Shown: positions 45,741 to 54,600 of the stretch, one piece after another
How the letters are laid out: every line of letters starts with the position of its first letter
How positions within the stretch are numbered: position 1 is the stretch's first letter
Assembly: GCF_010729305.1 (NCBI RefSeq)
Contig: NZ_AP022574.1
Location: 2,914,001-2,978,000 of the forward strand
Direction of reading: 5' to 3'
Source: Mycolicibacterium psychrotolerans
GTDB taxonomy: Bacteria; Actinomycetota; Actinomycetes; Mycobacteriales; Mycobacteriaceae
Length of the DNA stretch: 64,000 bases
The notes under the pieces: generated by a model
Seen by the model: only the letters and a program-made list of their open reading frames with translations
Databases searched by the model: none
What the model was told of the DNA's origin: nothing
Position numbers and translations under genes: made by a program

Positions 45741-45811
45741 CGTAGTCAACCCGCCGGCCGGTTCTCGCCGAAGCGGTCGCGCGCGGGCGCGCGGCATGCT
45801 ATCGAAGGGGG

Positions 45812-46546
45812 GTGTCCACCAAACTCGCGGCGCTCGCCGGTGCCTGCGTCGTCCTGGCCGGCTGCGCCGGGGCGCCGGTGGACGACCGACCTGTCGTCCG
45901 GATCGTCGAGGCCGCCCAGCCGACGACGGCGATACCGCTGGGGCACTTCCTGCCGACGACGCAGGAGTTGTCGACGGCGCTGGGCACCGGACCCAATGGC
46001 TTCGCAGGGCAACTCGTCGAAGGCGGTGCGGACATGCTGCTGCGCAGCCTCGGGGCCGCCGAGGCCAGCCCGCCCGACTGTGCCGGGGCCGCATACCGCC
46101 TGCAGCAGGCCGTCTACGACGGCAGTCCGGTGCAGTCGGTCGCCACGAACTCCTGGGCGGGCGGTGGGTTCGACGGTCCGCCGGTGACCGGATTCTTCGG
46201 TGTGGTGCAGATGACGAGTGCCGCTGCCGCACAGGACTTCTTCGCCGCCGCGACCGAGCGCTGGCGCCGGTGCAACGGAGCGACGGTGACCCGGCACGAG
46301 GCCGGGGACGGTGGCGACGAGCTCAGCAGGATCGCCGACGTCACCTTCGAGCGCCGAGTGGTGTCGGCGAGCGTGCTGCACGCCTCGGCGGGCACCGCAT
46401 CGCCGACCGCGCTGCGTGCGGTCGGGCTGGCCGGTGACTGCATCGTCGAGGTCGACCTCACCGACCCCCGCCCCACGGATCAGGCTGCCCGGCCCGCTGT
46501 GGGAGTCGCCGAACTGATTCTGAACAAGATCACGACACAGCGCTGA
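45812..46546 (+). CDS. Sensor-domain-like lipoprotein
   Basis: A 244-residue lipoprotein with GTG start and lipobox VLAGC (Cys at about 18). Cys pairs appear at about DCAGAA, RRCNGA and GDCIVE. It is the same domain type as its neighbours, with low sequence identity, so an old duplication. The ligand is unknown. Confidence 0.75.
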   Translation: MSTKLAALAGACVVLAGCAGAPVDDRPVVRIVEAAQPTTAIPLGHFLPTTQELSTALGTGPNGFAGQLVEGGADMLLRSLGAAEASPPDCAGAAYRLQQAVYDGSPVQSVATNSWAGGGFDGPPVTGFFGVVQMTSAAAAQDFFAAATERWRRCNGATVTRHEAGDGGDELSRIADVTFERRVVSASVLHASAGTASPTALRAVGLAGDCIVEVDLTDPRPTDQAARPAVGVAELILNKITTQR

Positions 46547-46567
46547 CCGCCGGTGGACAATGGCGCG

Positions 46568-47275
46568 GTGAAACCTGTGCCCATGCGTCGCGTCTGCGGT
46601 CTGCTGCTCGCGGCGTCCGGGTTGCTCTGCGGGTGTGTGAGCACCGTCGAGGGCGCCGCGGTGCGTGCCAACGGGGTGGCGCCGGTCGACGTCGGCGTGC
46701 TGGACGAGGCCGCCCTGGGGCGCCTGATGCTGACGATCGGCGAGGTCAACGGGATCATGGGCAGCACCCAGATGCAGGTCACGGGCGAACTCGACCAGAT
46801 GACCGACCACTCCGAGCAGGTGTCGGATCCCGACTGCCTCGGAGCGGTCTACGGCGCCGAAGAGCCCGTGTACGCCCGCACGGGATGGACGGCGGTGCGC
46901 GATCAGGTGGCCCGCGAACCCAGCGACGACAACGACCACTGGGTCGAGCAGACTGCGGTGCTCTATCCGACTGCGCAGGACGCCACGACGTTTCTGGACA
47001 CGTCCTTCACGATCTGGCAGGGCTGCGCCAACGAATCGATCGAGGTCGGCGACGGCGAGTACTCGTGGCAGCTCGGCGACGTCGACGCCACCGACACGGG
47101 CGGGCCCAACCTGATCACCCAGATGACCACACAGCAGGGCGCCGACGGCTGGGAGTGCCAGCATGCGCTCTCAGCGGTGTCCAACGCGACGGTCGAGGCG
47201 TGGGCGTGCGGCTACAGCATCAACGGTGAGGCAGCCGAGATCGCCACGGCGATGGTCCAGAAGGCAGGGAAGTAG
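46568..47275 (+). CDS. Sensor-domain-like lipoprotein
   Basis: About 235 residues with lipobox LLCGC. Cys occur in DPDCLGA, QGCANE, WECQHA and WACGYS, the same disulfide pattern as the two preceding genes. The start is uncertain: GTG 46553, GTG 46568 or ATG 46583 all precede the signal peptide, and none has a clear ribosome binding site. It is probably anchored outside the membrane. Confidence 0.75.
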   Translation: MKPVPMRRVCGLLLAASGLLCGCVSTVEGAAVRANGVAPVDVGVLDEAALGRLMLTIGEVNGIMGSTQMQVTGELDQMTDHSEQVSDPDCLGAVYGAEEPVYARTGWTAVRDQVAREPSDDNDHWVEQTAVLYPTAQDATTFLDTSFTIWQGCANESIEVGDGEYSWQLGDVDATDTGGPNLITQMTTQQGADGWECQHALSAVSNATVEAWACGYSINGEAAEIATAMVQKAGK

Positions 47276-47310
47276 CCGGTCGATGCCGTTGCAGTCCAGC
47301 ATCATTCGCC

Positions 47311-48768
47311 TCAGTCCAGGGTGACCTGCGGACGCCTGACCGCGATCGCGGCGCCGCCGGCGAACACGGCGACGAGCAACACAACGACACCGATCGCGAT
47401 CGGCGTGGAGCCGCCCACCAAGGTGGGCAGGTTCTGGAAGACGAGCAGCAGCACCGCGACGAGTCCGGCCAGACCGATGCCCGGTGCGACGAACGCCCGC
47501 CACACCGACACGTCGGACTCCCCGCTGCGCCGGCGCCGGGCGAAGAACGCCAGCACCGCGACGCTGGTCGCGATGAGCAGGATGATGATGCCGACCGTCG
47601 AGATGCCGGCAAGCCAGGTGTAGAACTGGGTCACCGGGTCCAGGCCCAGCGCGATGCCGGCGATCAGGAACACCAGCACGACGATCCCGTCGATCCCCGA
47701 CGCCAGATGCGGGGAGGCGTGGCTCGCGTGCGCCTCACCGAGCGAGGCGGGGAACACCTTCCGGTTGGACAGCGTGAACACATAGCGCGCCACCACGTTG
47801 TGGAACGACAGGATGCACGCGAACAGGCTCGTGACGAACAGCACCTGCACGATGTGCAGACCCACCGAACCCAGGTACTGCTCGGTAGCTACCGGGAGCA
47901 GCCCCGACGGATCCGCGACCGCCTGCTCGACGACGCGGCTGTCGCCCCATGCGGTGATCAGCGCCCACGTCGAGACCGTGTAGAACACCCCGATCAGCAG
48001 CAGCGCGACGAACGTCGCACGGGGGATCGTCCGCAGCGGGTCCCGCGCCTCGTCGCGGAACACGGCGGTGGCCTCGAACCCGATGAAGCTCAGGAACGCG
48101 AACAGCAGCGCGATTCCCGGTGCGCCCGAGACGATCTCCGACGGCGACAGGAAGCCGGTCGAGAGGCCTTCGTGCCCGCCGGTCACCGCGACCACGGCAT
48201 CGAGGACGAGCACGATCGCCACTTCGGCGATCAGCAGCACGCCGAGCACGTTGCGGGACAGGTCGATGTTGCGGTGACCGAGCACCGCCACGATCAGCAG
48301 GGTGATCAATGCCCATACGCCCCAAGGGATGTCCGGTGCGCCGTAGGAGGAGAACAACGCCTGCGCGCCCTGCCCGATCAGGCCGTACACACCGATCTCG
48401 AGGGCCAGATAGGAGATCAGCGCGACGAAGGCGAAGCCGAATCCGGTGACCCGGCCGAGGCCCTTGCCGATGTAGGAGTAGAACGCGCCGGCGTTGGGCA
48501 CGTGCGGGGTCAGCGCGGTGAAGCCGACCGCGAACAACAGCACGATGACCGTGCTGATGATGAAGATCGCCGGGAAGCCGGTCCCGTTGCCGCTGGCGAT
48601 GCCCAGTGGCACCGGCCCGCCGATGACCCCGAGCGGGGAGGCGGCCGCCACGACGACGAAGACGATGCTCCAGACGCCGAGAGTGCCGCGCAGTCTGCGG
48701 TGGGACTGGGGGTCCGCCGCGTCGTCGGCGATGCGGGCATCGCCGGTTTCGTCAATCCGATTCGCCAT
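47311..48768 (-). CDS. APC-family amino-acid permease
   Basis: A 485-residue transporter with about 12 helices. The N-terminal GVWSIVFVVVAAASPLGVIGG and FIGFEATAVFRDEARDP are typical APC sequences. The ATG at 48768 follows GAGGAAG. A 46-bp stem-loop lies in its leader and an ANTAR protein gene lies upstream, suggesting RNA-level control. The substrate is unknown. Confidence 0.85.
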   Translation of the reverse strand: MANRIDETGDARIADDAADPQSHRRLRGTLGVWSIVFVVVAAASPLGVIGGPVPLGIASGNGTGFPAIFIISTVIVLLFAVGFTALTPHVPNAGAFYSYIGKGLGRVTGFGFAFVALISYLALEIGVYGLIGQGAQALFSSYGAPDIPWGVWALITLLIVAVLGHRNIDLSRNVLGVLLIAEVAIVLVLDAVVAVTGGHEGLSTGFLSPSEIVSGAPGIALLFAFLSFIGFEATAVFRDEARDPLRTIPRATFVALLLIGVFYTVSTWALITAWGDSRVVEQAVADPSGLLPVATEQYLGSVGLHIVQVLFVTSLFACILSFHNVVARYVFTLSNRKVFPASLGEAHASHASPHLASGIDGIVVLVFLIAGIALGLDPVTQFYTWLAGISTVGIIILLIATSVAVLAFFARRRRSGESDVSVWRAFVAPGIGLAGLVAVLLLVFQNLPTLVGGSTPIAIGVVVLLVAVFAGGAAIAVRRPQVTLD

Positions 48769-48781
48769 GGTTCTTCCTCGG

Positions 48782-48827
48782 GGCCGGTTCACAGGTCGAC
48801 GGACAGTAACGCCACCTGTGCCCGGCC
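48782..48827 (-). promoter_or_regulatory. Extended stem-loop in the permease leader
   Basis: GGCCGG and CACAGGT on one side pair with ACCTGTG and CCGGCC on the other (13 bp in two blocks) around a 17-base loop. It lies 14 bp upstream of the permease start. It could be an operator or an RNA element. Confidence 0.6.
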
Positions 48828-48882
48828 TCGGAGAGTTCCGATCAGCGGGATTGCTGCTCCTGAGGGACGGCGGACCCTGAGG

Positions 48883-49152
48883 TCAGGCCGTGGCGGACAG
48901 TGCTGCCCGGCGCCGCGGCCCGATCAGCTCACCCCACGCGGCGAACGCCTCGGCATGGTCGGCCGACGACGAGCCGGTGGCCACGGCGACGAGCCCCGTG
49001 GCGAGGCTGCCCAACCCGACGCCGGTCTGGTGCACCACGCGCACCAGTTCGTCGAACGCCTCCCGGCGCGAATAGCCCCGCAGGCCGATCAAGATGCCCA
49101 CGGCGATGTCGATGACCTGACGAGACGTGTCGTCTGCGGCACGAGAATTCAT
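48883..49152 (-). CDS. Stand-alone ANTAR-domain protein
   Basis: An 89-residue protein whose first 55 residues match the ANTAR RNA-binding three-helix domain (QVIDIAVGILIGLRGYSRREAF). ANTAR proteins bind paired hexaloop stems to prevent transcription termination. There is no sensor domain, so activity must be controlled by level or partner. The APC permease gene 114 bp downstream on the same strand is a natural target. Confidence 0.75.
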   Translation of the reverse strand: MNSRAADDTSRQVIDIAVGILIGLRGYSRREAFDELVRVVHQTGVGLGSLATGLVAVATGSSSADHAEAFAAWGELIGPRRRAALSATA

Positions 49153-49227
49153 GCATTCGATGGTCGGCCGCTGGGCTTCCCGCTGCCAGCGTTGCGCGCA
49201 GGCAGACGCAAAACCGGAACGCTCCTG

Positions 49228-51237
49228 TTACACAGGCGCGTTCGCCGGCTGGAAGTTGCCGGAGCTGTCGGCTTCCTCCTCGGCGCGGATCACGTGCACG
49301 ACCGCGTTGATCAGTGCCAGGTGGGTGAACGCCTGCGGGAAGTTGCCCAGGTGCCTGCCCGTGCGGGGCTCGATCTCCTCGGCGTACAGATGCAGCGGGC
49401 TGGCGAAGGACAGTAGGCGTTCGCACAGGTGCCGCGCCCTGTGGATCTCGCCGATCTCGACCAGTGCCGACACCAGCCAGAACGAGCAGATCGTGAACGT
49501 GCCCTCCTCGCCGGACAGGCCGTCGTCGGTCTCCTCCACGCGGTAGCGCAGCACCAGGCCGTTCTCGGTCAGCTCGTCGGCGATGGCCAACACCGTGGCG
49601 CGGATCCGCGGATCATCGGACGGCAGGAACCGGGTCAGCACGGCCAGCAGCAGCGACGCATCGAGTGCGTCGTCGCCGTAGCGCTGGGTGAGCACGCCGC
49701 GGGAGTCGACGCCGTGGGTCAGGATGTCGTCCTTGATCTCCTCGGCGATGGCGCGCCACTGCTGGGCGTAGGACTTCTCGCCCTCCAGGTCGGCCAGTTT
49801 GGCGCCGCGGTCAAGCGCCACCCAGCACATGATCTTGCTGGACGTGAAGTGCTGCGGTTCGCCGCGCACCTCCCAGATGCCGCGGTCGGGTTCGCGCCAG
49901 TGTTTGATGGCCTCCTCGACCTGTTCCTTGAGCACCGGCCACAGTGTCTCGGGAATCTGCTCGCGGGACTTGGTGTGCAGATACACCGAGTCGAGCATGG
50001 TGCCCCAGATGTCGTGCTGCATCTGGTTGTAGGCGCCGTTGCCGATGCGCACCGGGCGGGCGTGGTCGTACCCCGAGAGGTGGTTCAGTTCCTCCTCGAC
50101 CAGACTGCGTTCCCCGCCCACGCCGTACATCACCTGCAGAGGGTGGCGCTGGCCGTTGTTGGCGCCGGACACGTCGGCGATGAACGCGAAGAAGTCGTCG
50201 GCCTCGCGGTCCAGACCCAGTGTGTAGAGGCCCCACAGCGCGAACGTCGAATCACGCACCCACGCATAGCGGTAGTCCCAATTGCGTTCGCCCTGAGGGG
50301 TTTCGGGCAGCGATGTGGTGGGCGCGGCCAGCAGCGCGCCGGTGGGGGAGTAGGTCAGGCCCTTGAGGGTCAGGGCACTGCGCTGCAGGTACGACCGCCA
50401 CGGATGGTCGGGGAAGTCGCCGACGTTGATCCACTGCCGCCAGCACTCGCTGGTCTTCCACATCTTGTCGGCGGCCTCGTCGAAGGTCTGCGGCGACGGA
50501 TGCTTCGACCAGCTCAGCGCGACGAACACGTTGTCGCCTTCGGACAGCCGCGTCCGGGCGCGGGCTTCACGGCCTTCCAGGCCGATGCGCAGGTTGGTCG
50601 TCAGCCGCAACGTCGGATGGGAGTCCGGGTTCTTCGTCGCCCGGGCGATGGCCTCCCCGTAGGCCTGAGCGGAGTACTCCCAGCTGGCGCTGGTGCGGTG
50701 GTAGTCGAAGGACGGCTCGCAGCTCATCACCAGTTCGACGGTGCCGCTCACGCAGCGCACGGTGCGCAGCAGGATGTGCTCGGCGTCCCAGTCCATCGGG
50801 GTGCGCCGGTGGGTGCGCGAGCGGGTCTCGAGGTCGTGCCACGGTCCCATCACCAGCGCGTCGCGCACGATCACCCAGCCGGTGTGGGTCTGCCAGGTGG
50901 TCTCGAGGATCAGGCTGCCGGGCAGGTAGCGCCGGGCGGCGGGTACCGACACCCCGTACGGGCCGAGCCGGAAGTGGCCGGCGCCGCGGTCGAGGATCGC
51001 GCCGAACACGCTCGGTGAGTCCGGCCGCGGCACGCACAGCCACTCGACCGATCCGGCCGACGAGATCAGGCAGGTGTTCTCGCAGTCGGACAGGAATGCG
51101 TAGTCGGCGATCGGCGGGAACGGGTTGCGCAGCGGACCGGTGGTCGCATACGACGGCGTCGTAGCCAGCGCGAATGCCGATGATTCACCGTTGGCGCTCA
51201 CCGCGCTGGAGACGGCCTGGGTGGGCTGCAGAACCAT
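49228..51237 (-). CDS. GH15 trehalase/glucoamylase-like hydrolase
   Basis: A 669-residue protein with an N-terminal beta domain (about 1-250) and a GH15 (alpha/alpha) barrel. Active-site segments are ERNWDYRYAWVRDS and EEGTFTICSFW, each with an acidic residue. The M. tuberculosis and M. smegmatis orthologues at this position are trehalases needing phosphate and magnesium, so trehalase is the likely activity. No signal peptide is visible. Confidence 0.87.
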   Translation of the reverse strand: MVLQPTQAVSSAVSANGESSAFALATTPSYATTGPLRNPFPPIADYAFLSDCENTCLISSAGSVEWLCVPRPDSPSVFGAILDRGAGHFRLGPYGVSVPAARRYLPGSLILETTWQTHTGWVIVRDALVMGPWHDLETRSRTHRRTPMDWDAEHILLRTVRCVSGTVELVMSCEPSFDYHRTSASWEYSAQAYGEAIARATKNPDSHPTLRLTTNLRIGLEGREARARTRLSEGDNVFVALSWSKHPSPQTFDEAADKMWKTSECWRQWINVGDFPDHPWRSYLQRSALTLKGLTYSPTGALLAAPTTSLPETPQGERNWDYRYAWVRDSTFALWGLYTLGLDREADDFFAFIADVSGANNGQRHPLQVMYGVGGERSLVEEELNHLSGYDHARPVRIGNGAYNQMQHDIWGTMLDSVYLHTKSREQIPETLWPVLKEQVEEAIKHWREPDRGIWEVRGEPQHFTSSKIMCWVALDRGAKLADLEGEKSYAQQWRAIAEEIKDDILTHGVDSRGVLTQRYGDDALDASLLLAVLTRFLPSDDPRIRATVLAIADELTENGLVLRYRVEETDDGLSGEEGTFTICSFWLVSALVEIGEIHRARHLCERLLSFASPLHLYAEEIEPRTGRHLGNFPQAFTHLALINAVVHVIRAEEEADSSGNFQPANAPV

Positions 51238-51326
51238 TTGCTCATCATCGACTGCCGGATACCTCGGCGTCTACCCGAACACGCCTGCGCCTCGCCCCCA
51301 GGACGCGTGCGCCTAGTCTGGGCCGG

Positions 51327-51545
51327 GTGGGCGGATTCCTGAGCTGGTGGGACGGAGTGGAGCTCTGGCTGACGGGGCTGCCGTTCGTCGCGCAGTCGGT
51401 GGTGGTGATCCCGGTCGTGCTGGCCCTGGCGTACACCGTGGCGGTGGTGCTGGATGCGGCGCTCGACCGTGGCATTCAGCTGCAACAGCGCCTTCGGCAC
51501 TCGCGTGGTGAGGCGGCGGACGACACCGAGGGGAGTGACGGATGA
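51327..51545 (+). CDS. 72-residue single-helix membrane protein
   Basis: GTG start. A Trp-rich N-terminus (FLSWWDGVELW) precedes one membrane helix (about 20-46), then a basic and acidic tail. It overlaps the next tiny gene (ATGA). The pair lies upstream of the sulfate transport operon. The function is unknown. Confidence 0.65.
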   Translation: MGGFLSWWDGVELWLTGLPFVAQSVVVIPVVLALAYTVAVVLDAALDRGIQLQQRLRHSRGEAADDTEGSDG

Positions 51546-51628
51546 GCGGGATGCCGCGATCGCGGGTCACGCTGGTGCTGATCGCGCTGATCGTGCTGGT
51601 GATCCTGATGTGGCTGCTCACCCGCTGA
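51542..51628 (+). CDS. 28-residue membrane peptide
   Basis: A single hydrophobic helix (RVTLVLIALIVLVILMWLL) with a basic N-terminus, ATGA-coupled to the preceding gene. It is too short for most gene callers. The same pairing of small membrane proteins should be checked in relatives. Confidence 0.55.
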   Translation: MSGMPRSRVTLVLIALIVLVILMWLLTR

Positions 51629-51641
51629 CCGGGACTGGTGT

Positions 51642-51647
51642 TATTCT
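51642..51647 (+). promoter_or_regulatory. Probable -10 box of leaderless cysteine-leader transcript
   Basis: TATTCT lies exactly 7 bases before the ATG at 51655, so the transcript would start at the A of the start codon, as in leaderless mycobacterial mRNAs. Confidence 0.6.
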
Positions 51648-51654
51648 TCGCGCC

Positions 51655-51747
51655 ATGCAAACGGCGTGCGGCAACAAGGGCGGCCACATCGTGGCGCTCA
51701 TTGCTGTCGGTTTCTCGGCCGTTGCTGACGTGTGTTGTTGTTGCTGA
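51655..51747 (+). CDS. Polycysteine leader peptide of the sulfate transport operon
   Basis: A 30-residue peptide ending ADVCCCC and stop. It is apparently leaderless. It precedes subI by 133 bp. Leaderless polycysteine uORFs of this kind are known in mycobacteria to act as cysteine-responsive attenuators: when Cys-tRNA is short, ribosomes pause on the Cys codons and the downstream operon is expressed. The intervening 133 bp hold no other gene. Confidence 0.82.
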   Translation: MQTACGNKGGHIVALIAVGFSAVADVCCCC

Positions 51748-51880
51748 TTCCTCACCCCCGATCGGCGGTCAGGTGTTCGGCAACGATGTCTTCGTGCCGT
51801 CTGCGTACGGCGACGACGCCACCACCTTCCGCGTGACCGGATCCCCCGACAGGTTCGATTCCCTCCCGGAAAGGTCACCC

Positions 51881-52918
51881 ATGAATCTCCCCAAGCCAGG
51901 TGCGCGGTGGCGCGCGGTCGCAGCGCTGGCCCTGACCACGTCGCTGGTCGCCGCCTGCGGCGGCGGCGGCTCGAGCGACGTTGCCGGTGAGAGCGGCGGC
52001 GCGAACGCCGAGACCACGCTGACGCTGGTGGCCTACGCGGTGCCGGAGCCCGGGTGGAGCAAGATCATCCCGGCGTTCGCGGCCACCCCGGAGGGCAAGG
52101 GCGTCGCGGTGACGACGTCCTACGGCGCCTCGGGCGACCAGTCCCGCGCCGTCGTCGACGGCAAGCCGGCCGACATCGTCAACTTCTCGGTCGAGCCCGA
52201 CATCACCCGGTTGGTCAAGGCCGACAAGGTGTCGAAGGACTGGAGCGCCGGCGCCACCAAGGGCATCCCGTTCGGTTCCGTGGTCTCGCTCGTCGTGCGC
52301 AAGGGCAACCCCAAGAACATCCGGGACTGGGACGACCTGCTGCAGCCCGGTCTCGAGGTCGTCACGCCGAGCCCGCTGAGCTCGGGGTCGGCGAAGTGGA
52401 ATCTGCTCGCGCCGTACGCGGCCAAGAGCGACGGCGGGAAGAACCCCCAGGCCGGGCTGGACTTCGTCAACAAGCTGGTGACCGAGCACGTCAAGACCCG
52501 GCCAGGGTCGGGCCGTGAGGCCACCGACGTGTTCCTGCAGGGTGCCGGCGACGTCCTGATCTCCTACGAGAACGAGGCGATCAACGTCGAGCGTCAGGGT
52601 AAGCCGGTCGAGCACGTGAACCCGCCGCAGACCTTCAAGATCGAGAACCCGGTGGCGGTGGTGACGGCCTCACAGCATCAGGAGCAGGCCAACGCCCTGA
52701 AGAACTTCCTCTACACCCCCGAGGGTCAGAAGCTGTGGGCCGAGGCGGGCTTCCGGCCGGTCGATCCCGCGGTGGCCGCCGAGTTCACCAAGGACTTCCC
52801 GGCGCCGCAGAAGCTGTGGACGATCGCCGACCTGGGCGGTTGGGGTGACGTCGACCCGGCGCTGTTCGACAAGGAGAACGGCTCGATCACCAAGATCTAC
52901 AAGCAGGCCACGGGATGA
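51881..52918 (+). CDS. subI: Sulfate-binding lipoprotein
   Basis: A 345-residue periplasmic sulfate/thiosulfate-binding lipoprotein with lipobox LVAAC and mature sequence TLTLVAYAVPEPGWSKIIPAF. It delivers sulfate to the CysTWA importer encoded next. The stop overlaps cysT (ATGA). Expression is probably set by the polycysteine leader upstream. Confidence 0.92.
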   Translation: MNLPKPGARWRAVAALALTTSLVAACGGGGSSDVAGESGGANAETTLTLVAYAVPEPGWSKIIPAFAATPEGKGVAVTTSYGASGDQSRAVVDGKPADIVNFSVEPDITRLVKADKVSKDWSAGATKGIPFGSVVSLVVRKGNPKNIRDWDDLLQPGLEVVTPSPLSSGSAKWNLLAPYAAKSDGGKNPQAGLDFVNKLVTEHVKTRPGSGREATDVFLQGAGDVLISYENEAINVERQGKPVEHVNPPQTFKIENPVAVVTASQHQEQANALKNFLYTPEGQKLWAEAGFRPVDPAVAAEFTKDFPAPQKLWTIADLGGWGDVDPALFDKENGSITKIYKQATG

Positions 52919-53760
52919 CCTCGACCGTCGCGGAGGTCGAGCCGGCGACGCCCCCAGGAGGGCACAACCGCCACGGCAGCACCTCGCTGCGGGTCGGCTC
53001 CGCGACGCTGTGGCTGTCGGTCATCGTGCTACTCCCGCTCGCCGCGATCGTGTGGCAGTCGGCGACCGGAGGGTGGCGCGCGTTCTGGCTGGCGGTCACG
53101 TCCAACGCCGCGCTGGAGTCCTTCCGGGTGACGTTGACGATCTCGATCGGCGTGACGCTGATCAACGCGGTGTTCGGGGTGATCGTGGCCTGGGTGCTCA
53201 CCCGCGACGATTTCCCGGGCAAGCGGCTGGTGGATTCGGTGATCGACCTGCCGTTCGCACTGCCGACCATCGTGGCGAGCCTGGTGATGCTCGCGCTGTA
53301 CGGTCCCAACAGTCCGGTCGGACTGCACCTGCAGCACACCAAGTGGGGTGTCGGCATCGCGCTGCTGTTCGTCACACTGCCGTTCGTCGTCCGATCCGTG
53401 CAGCCGGTGCTGCTCGAGCTCGATCGTGAGGTCGAAGAAGCGGCCGCCTCGCTGGGTGCCAACAACTACCTGATCTTCACCAAGGTGATCCTGCCCGCGC
53501 TGCTGCCGTCGCTGCTGTCCGGTGCCGGCCTGGCGTTCTCGCGGGCGATCGGGGAATTCGGCTCCGTCGTGCTGATCGGCGGTGCGGTGCCCGGCGAGAC
53601 CGAGGTGTCCTCGCAGTGGATCCGCACACTGATCGAGAACGACGACAGGGTGGGCGCCGCGGCGATCTCGATCGTGCTGCTGGTCATTTCGTTCGTCGTG
53701 CTGTTCGTCTTGCGGGCGGTCGGCGCCCGCGCGGCCAAGCGGGAGGAGTTGGCGGCGTGA
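52915..53760 (+). CDS. cysT: Sulfate ABC transporter permease
   Basis: A 281-residue permease with six helices and the coupling loop EEAAASLGANNYLIFTKVILP, the EAA motif of ABC importers. It pairs with CysW. It is coupled to subI and cysW by 4-base overlaps. Confidence 0.93.
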   Translation: MTSTVAEVEPATPPGGHNRHGSTSLRVGSATLWLSVIVLLPLAAIVWQSATGGWRAFWLAVTSNAALESFRVTLTISIGVTLINAVFGVIVAWVLTRDDFPGKRLVDSVIDLPFALPTIVASLVMLALYGPNSPVGLHLQHTKWGVGIALLFVTLPFVVRSVQPVLLELDREVEEAAASLGANNYLIFTKVILPALLPSLLSGAGLAFSRAIGEFGSVVLIGGAVPGETEVSSQWIRTLIENDDRVGAAAISIVLLVISFVVLFVLRAVGARAAKREELAA

Positions 53761-54569
53761 TCCTGTCCCCGGCGGTCCGGCTCCTGCTGCGGTGGGTCGC
53801 GATCGGCTACATCGCGATCCTGGTCCTCGTGCCCGTCGGCCTTATCCTGTGGCGCACCTTCTCCCCGGGCGTCGGAGCCTTCTTCGCCTCCGTCGGTACC
53901 CCCGCGGCCATCTCGGCGCTGCAGCTCTCGCTGCTGGTGGTCGCGATCGTCGTACCGCTCAACGTGCTGTTCGGAGTGCCGACGGCACTTGTGCTGGCGC
54001 GCAACCGGTTCCGCGGCAAGAGCATCCTGCAGGCCATCATCGACCTGCCGTTCGCGGTGTCGCCGGTGGTGGTCGGTGTCGCGCTGATCCTGCTGTGGGG
54101 CTCGGCGGGATTGTTCGGGTTCGTGGAGAACGACTTCGGGCTCAAGATCATCTTCAGTTTCCCCGGCATCGTGCTGGCCAGCATCTTCGTCACGGTGCCC
54201 TTCGTGATCCGGGAGGTCGAGCCGGTGCTGCACGAACTCGGCACCGATCAGGAGGAGGCCTCGGCCACGCTGGGCGCGCAGTGGTGGCAGACGTTCTGGC
54301 GCATCACGCTGCCGTCCATCCGGTGGGGGCTCACGTACGGCATCGTGCTCACCGTCGCGCGCACGCTGGGGGAGTTCGGCGCAGTCATCATGGTGTCGTC
54401 CAACCTGCCCGGCCAGTCCCAGACCCTGACACTGCTGGTCGCCGACCGGTACAACCGCGGCGCCGAGTACGGCGCCTACGCGATCGCCACGTTGCTGATG
54501 ACGGTGGCGGTCCTCGTCCTCGTCGCGCAGGTGATCCTCGACGCCCGCCGGGCCAAGGCCGCACAATGA
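53757..54569 (+). CDS. cysW: Sulfate ABC transporter permease
   Basis: A 270-residue permease with an EAA loop ([21 protein letters not shown]) and C-terminal [14 protein letters not shown], typical of CysW. The GTG at 53757 overlaps the cysT stop. It forms the channel with CysT. Confidence 0.93.
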   Translation: MILSPAVRLLLRWVAIGYIAILVLVPVGLILWRTFSPGVGAFFASVGTPAAISALQLSLLVVAIVVPLNVLFGVPTALVLARNRFRGKSILQAIIDLPFAVSPVVVGVALILLWGSAGLFGFVENDFGLKIIFSFPGIVLASIFVTVPFVIREVEPVLHELGTDQEEASATLGAQWWQTFWRITLPSIRWGLTYGIVLTVARTLGEFGAVIMVSSNLPGQSQTLTLLVADRYNRGAEYGAYAIATLLMTVAVLVLVAQVILDARRAKAAQ

Positions 54570-54600
54570 ACACCGACGACCACTCGGAAGACCGACGATT

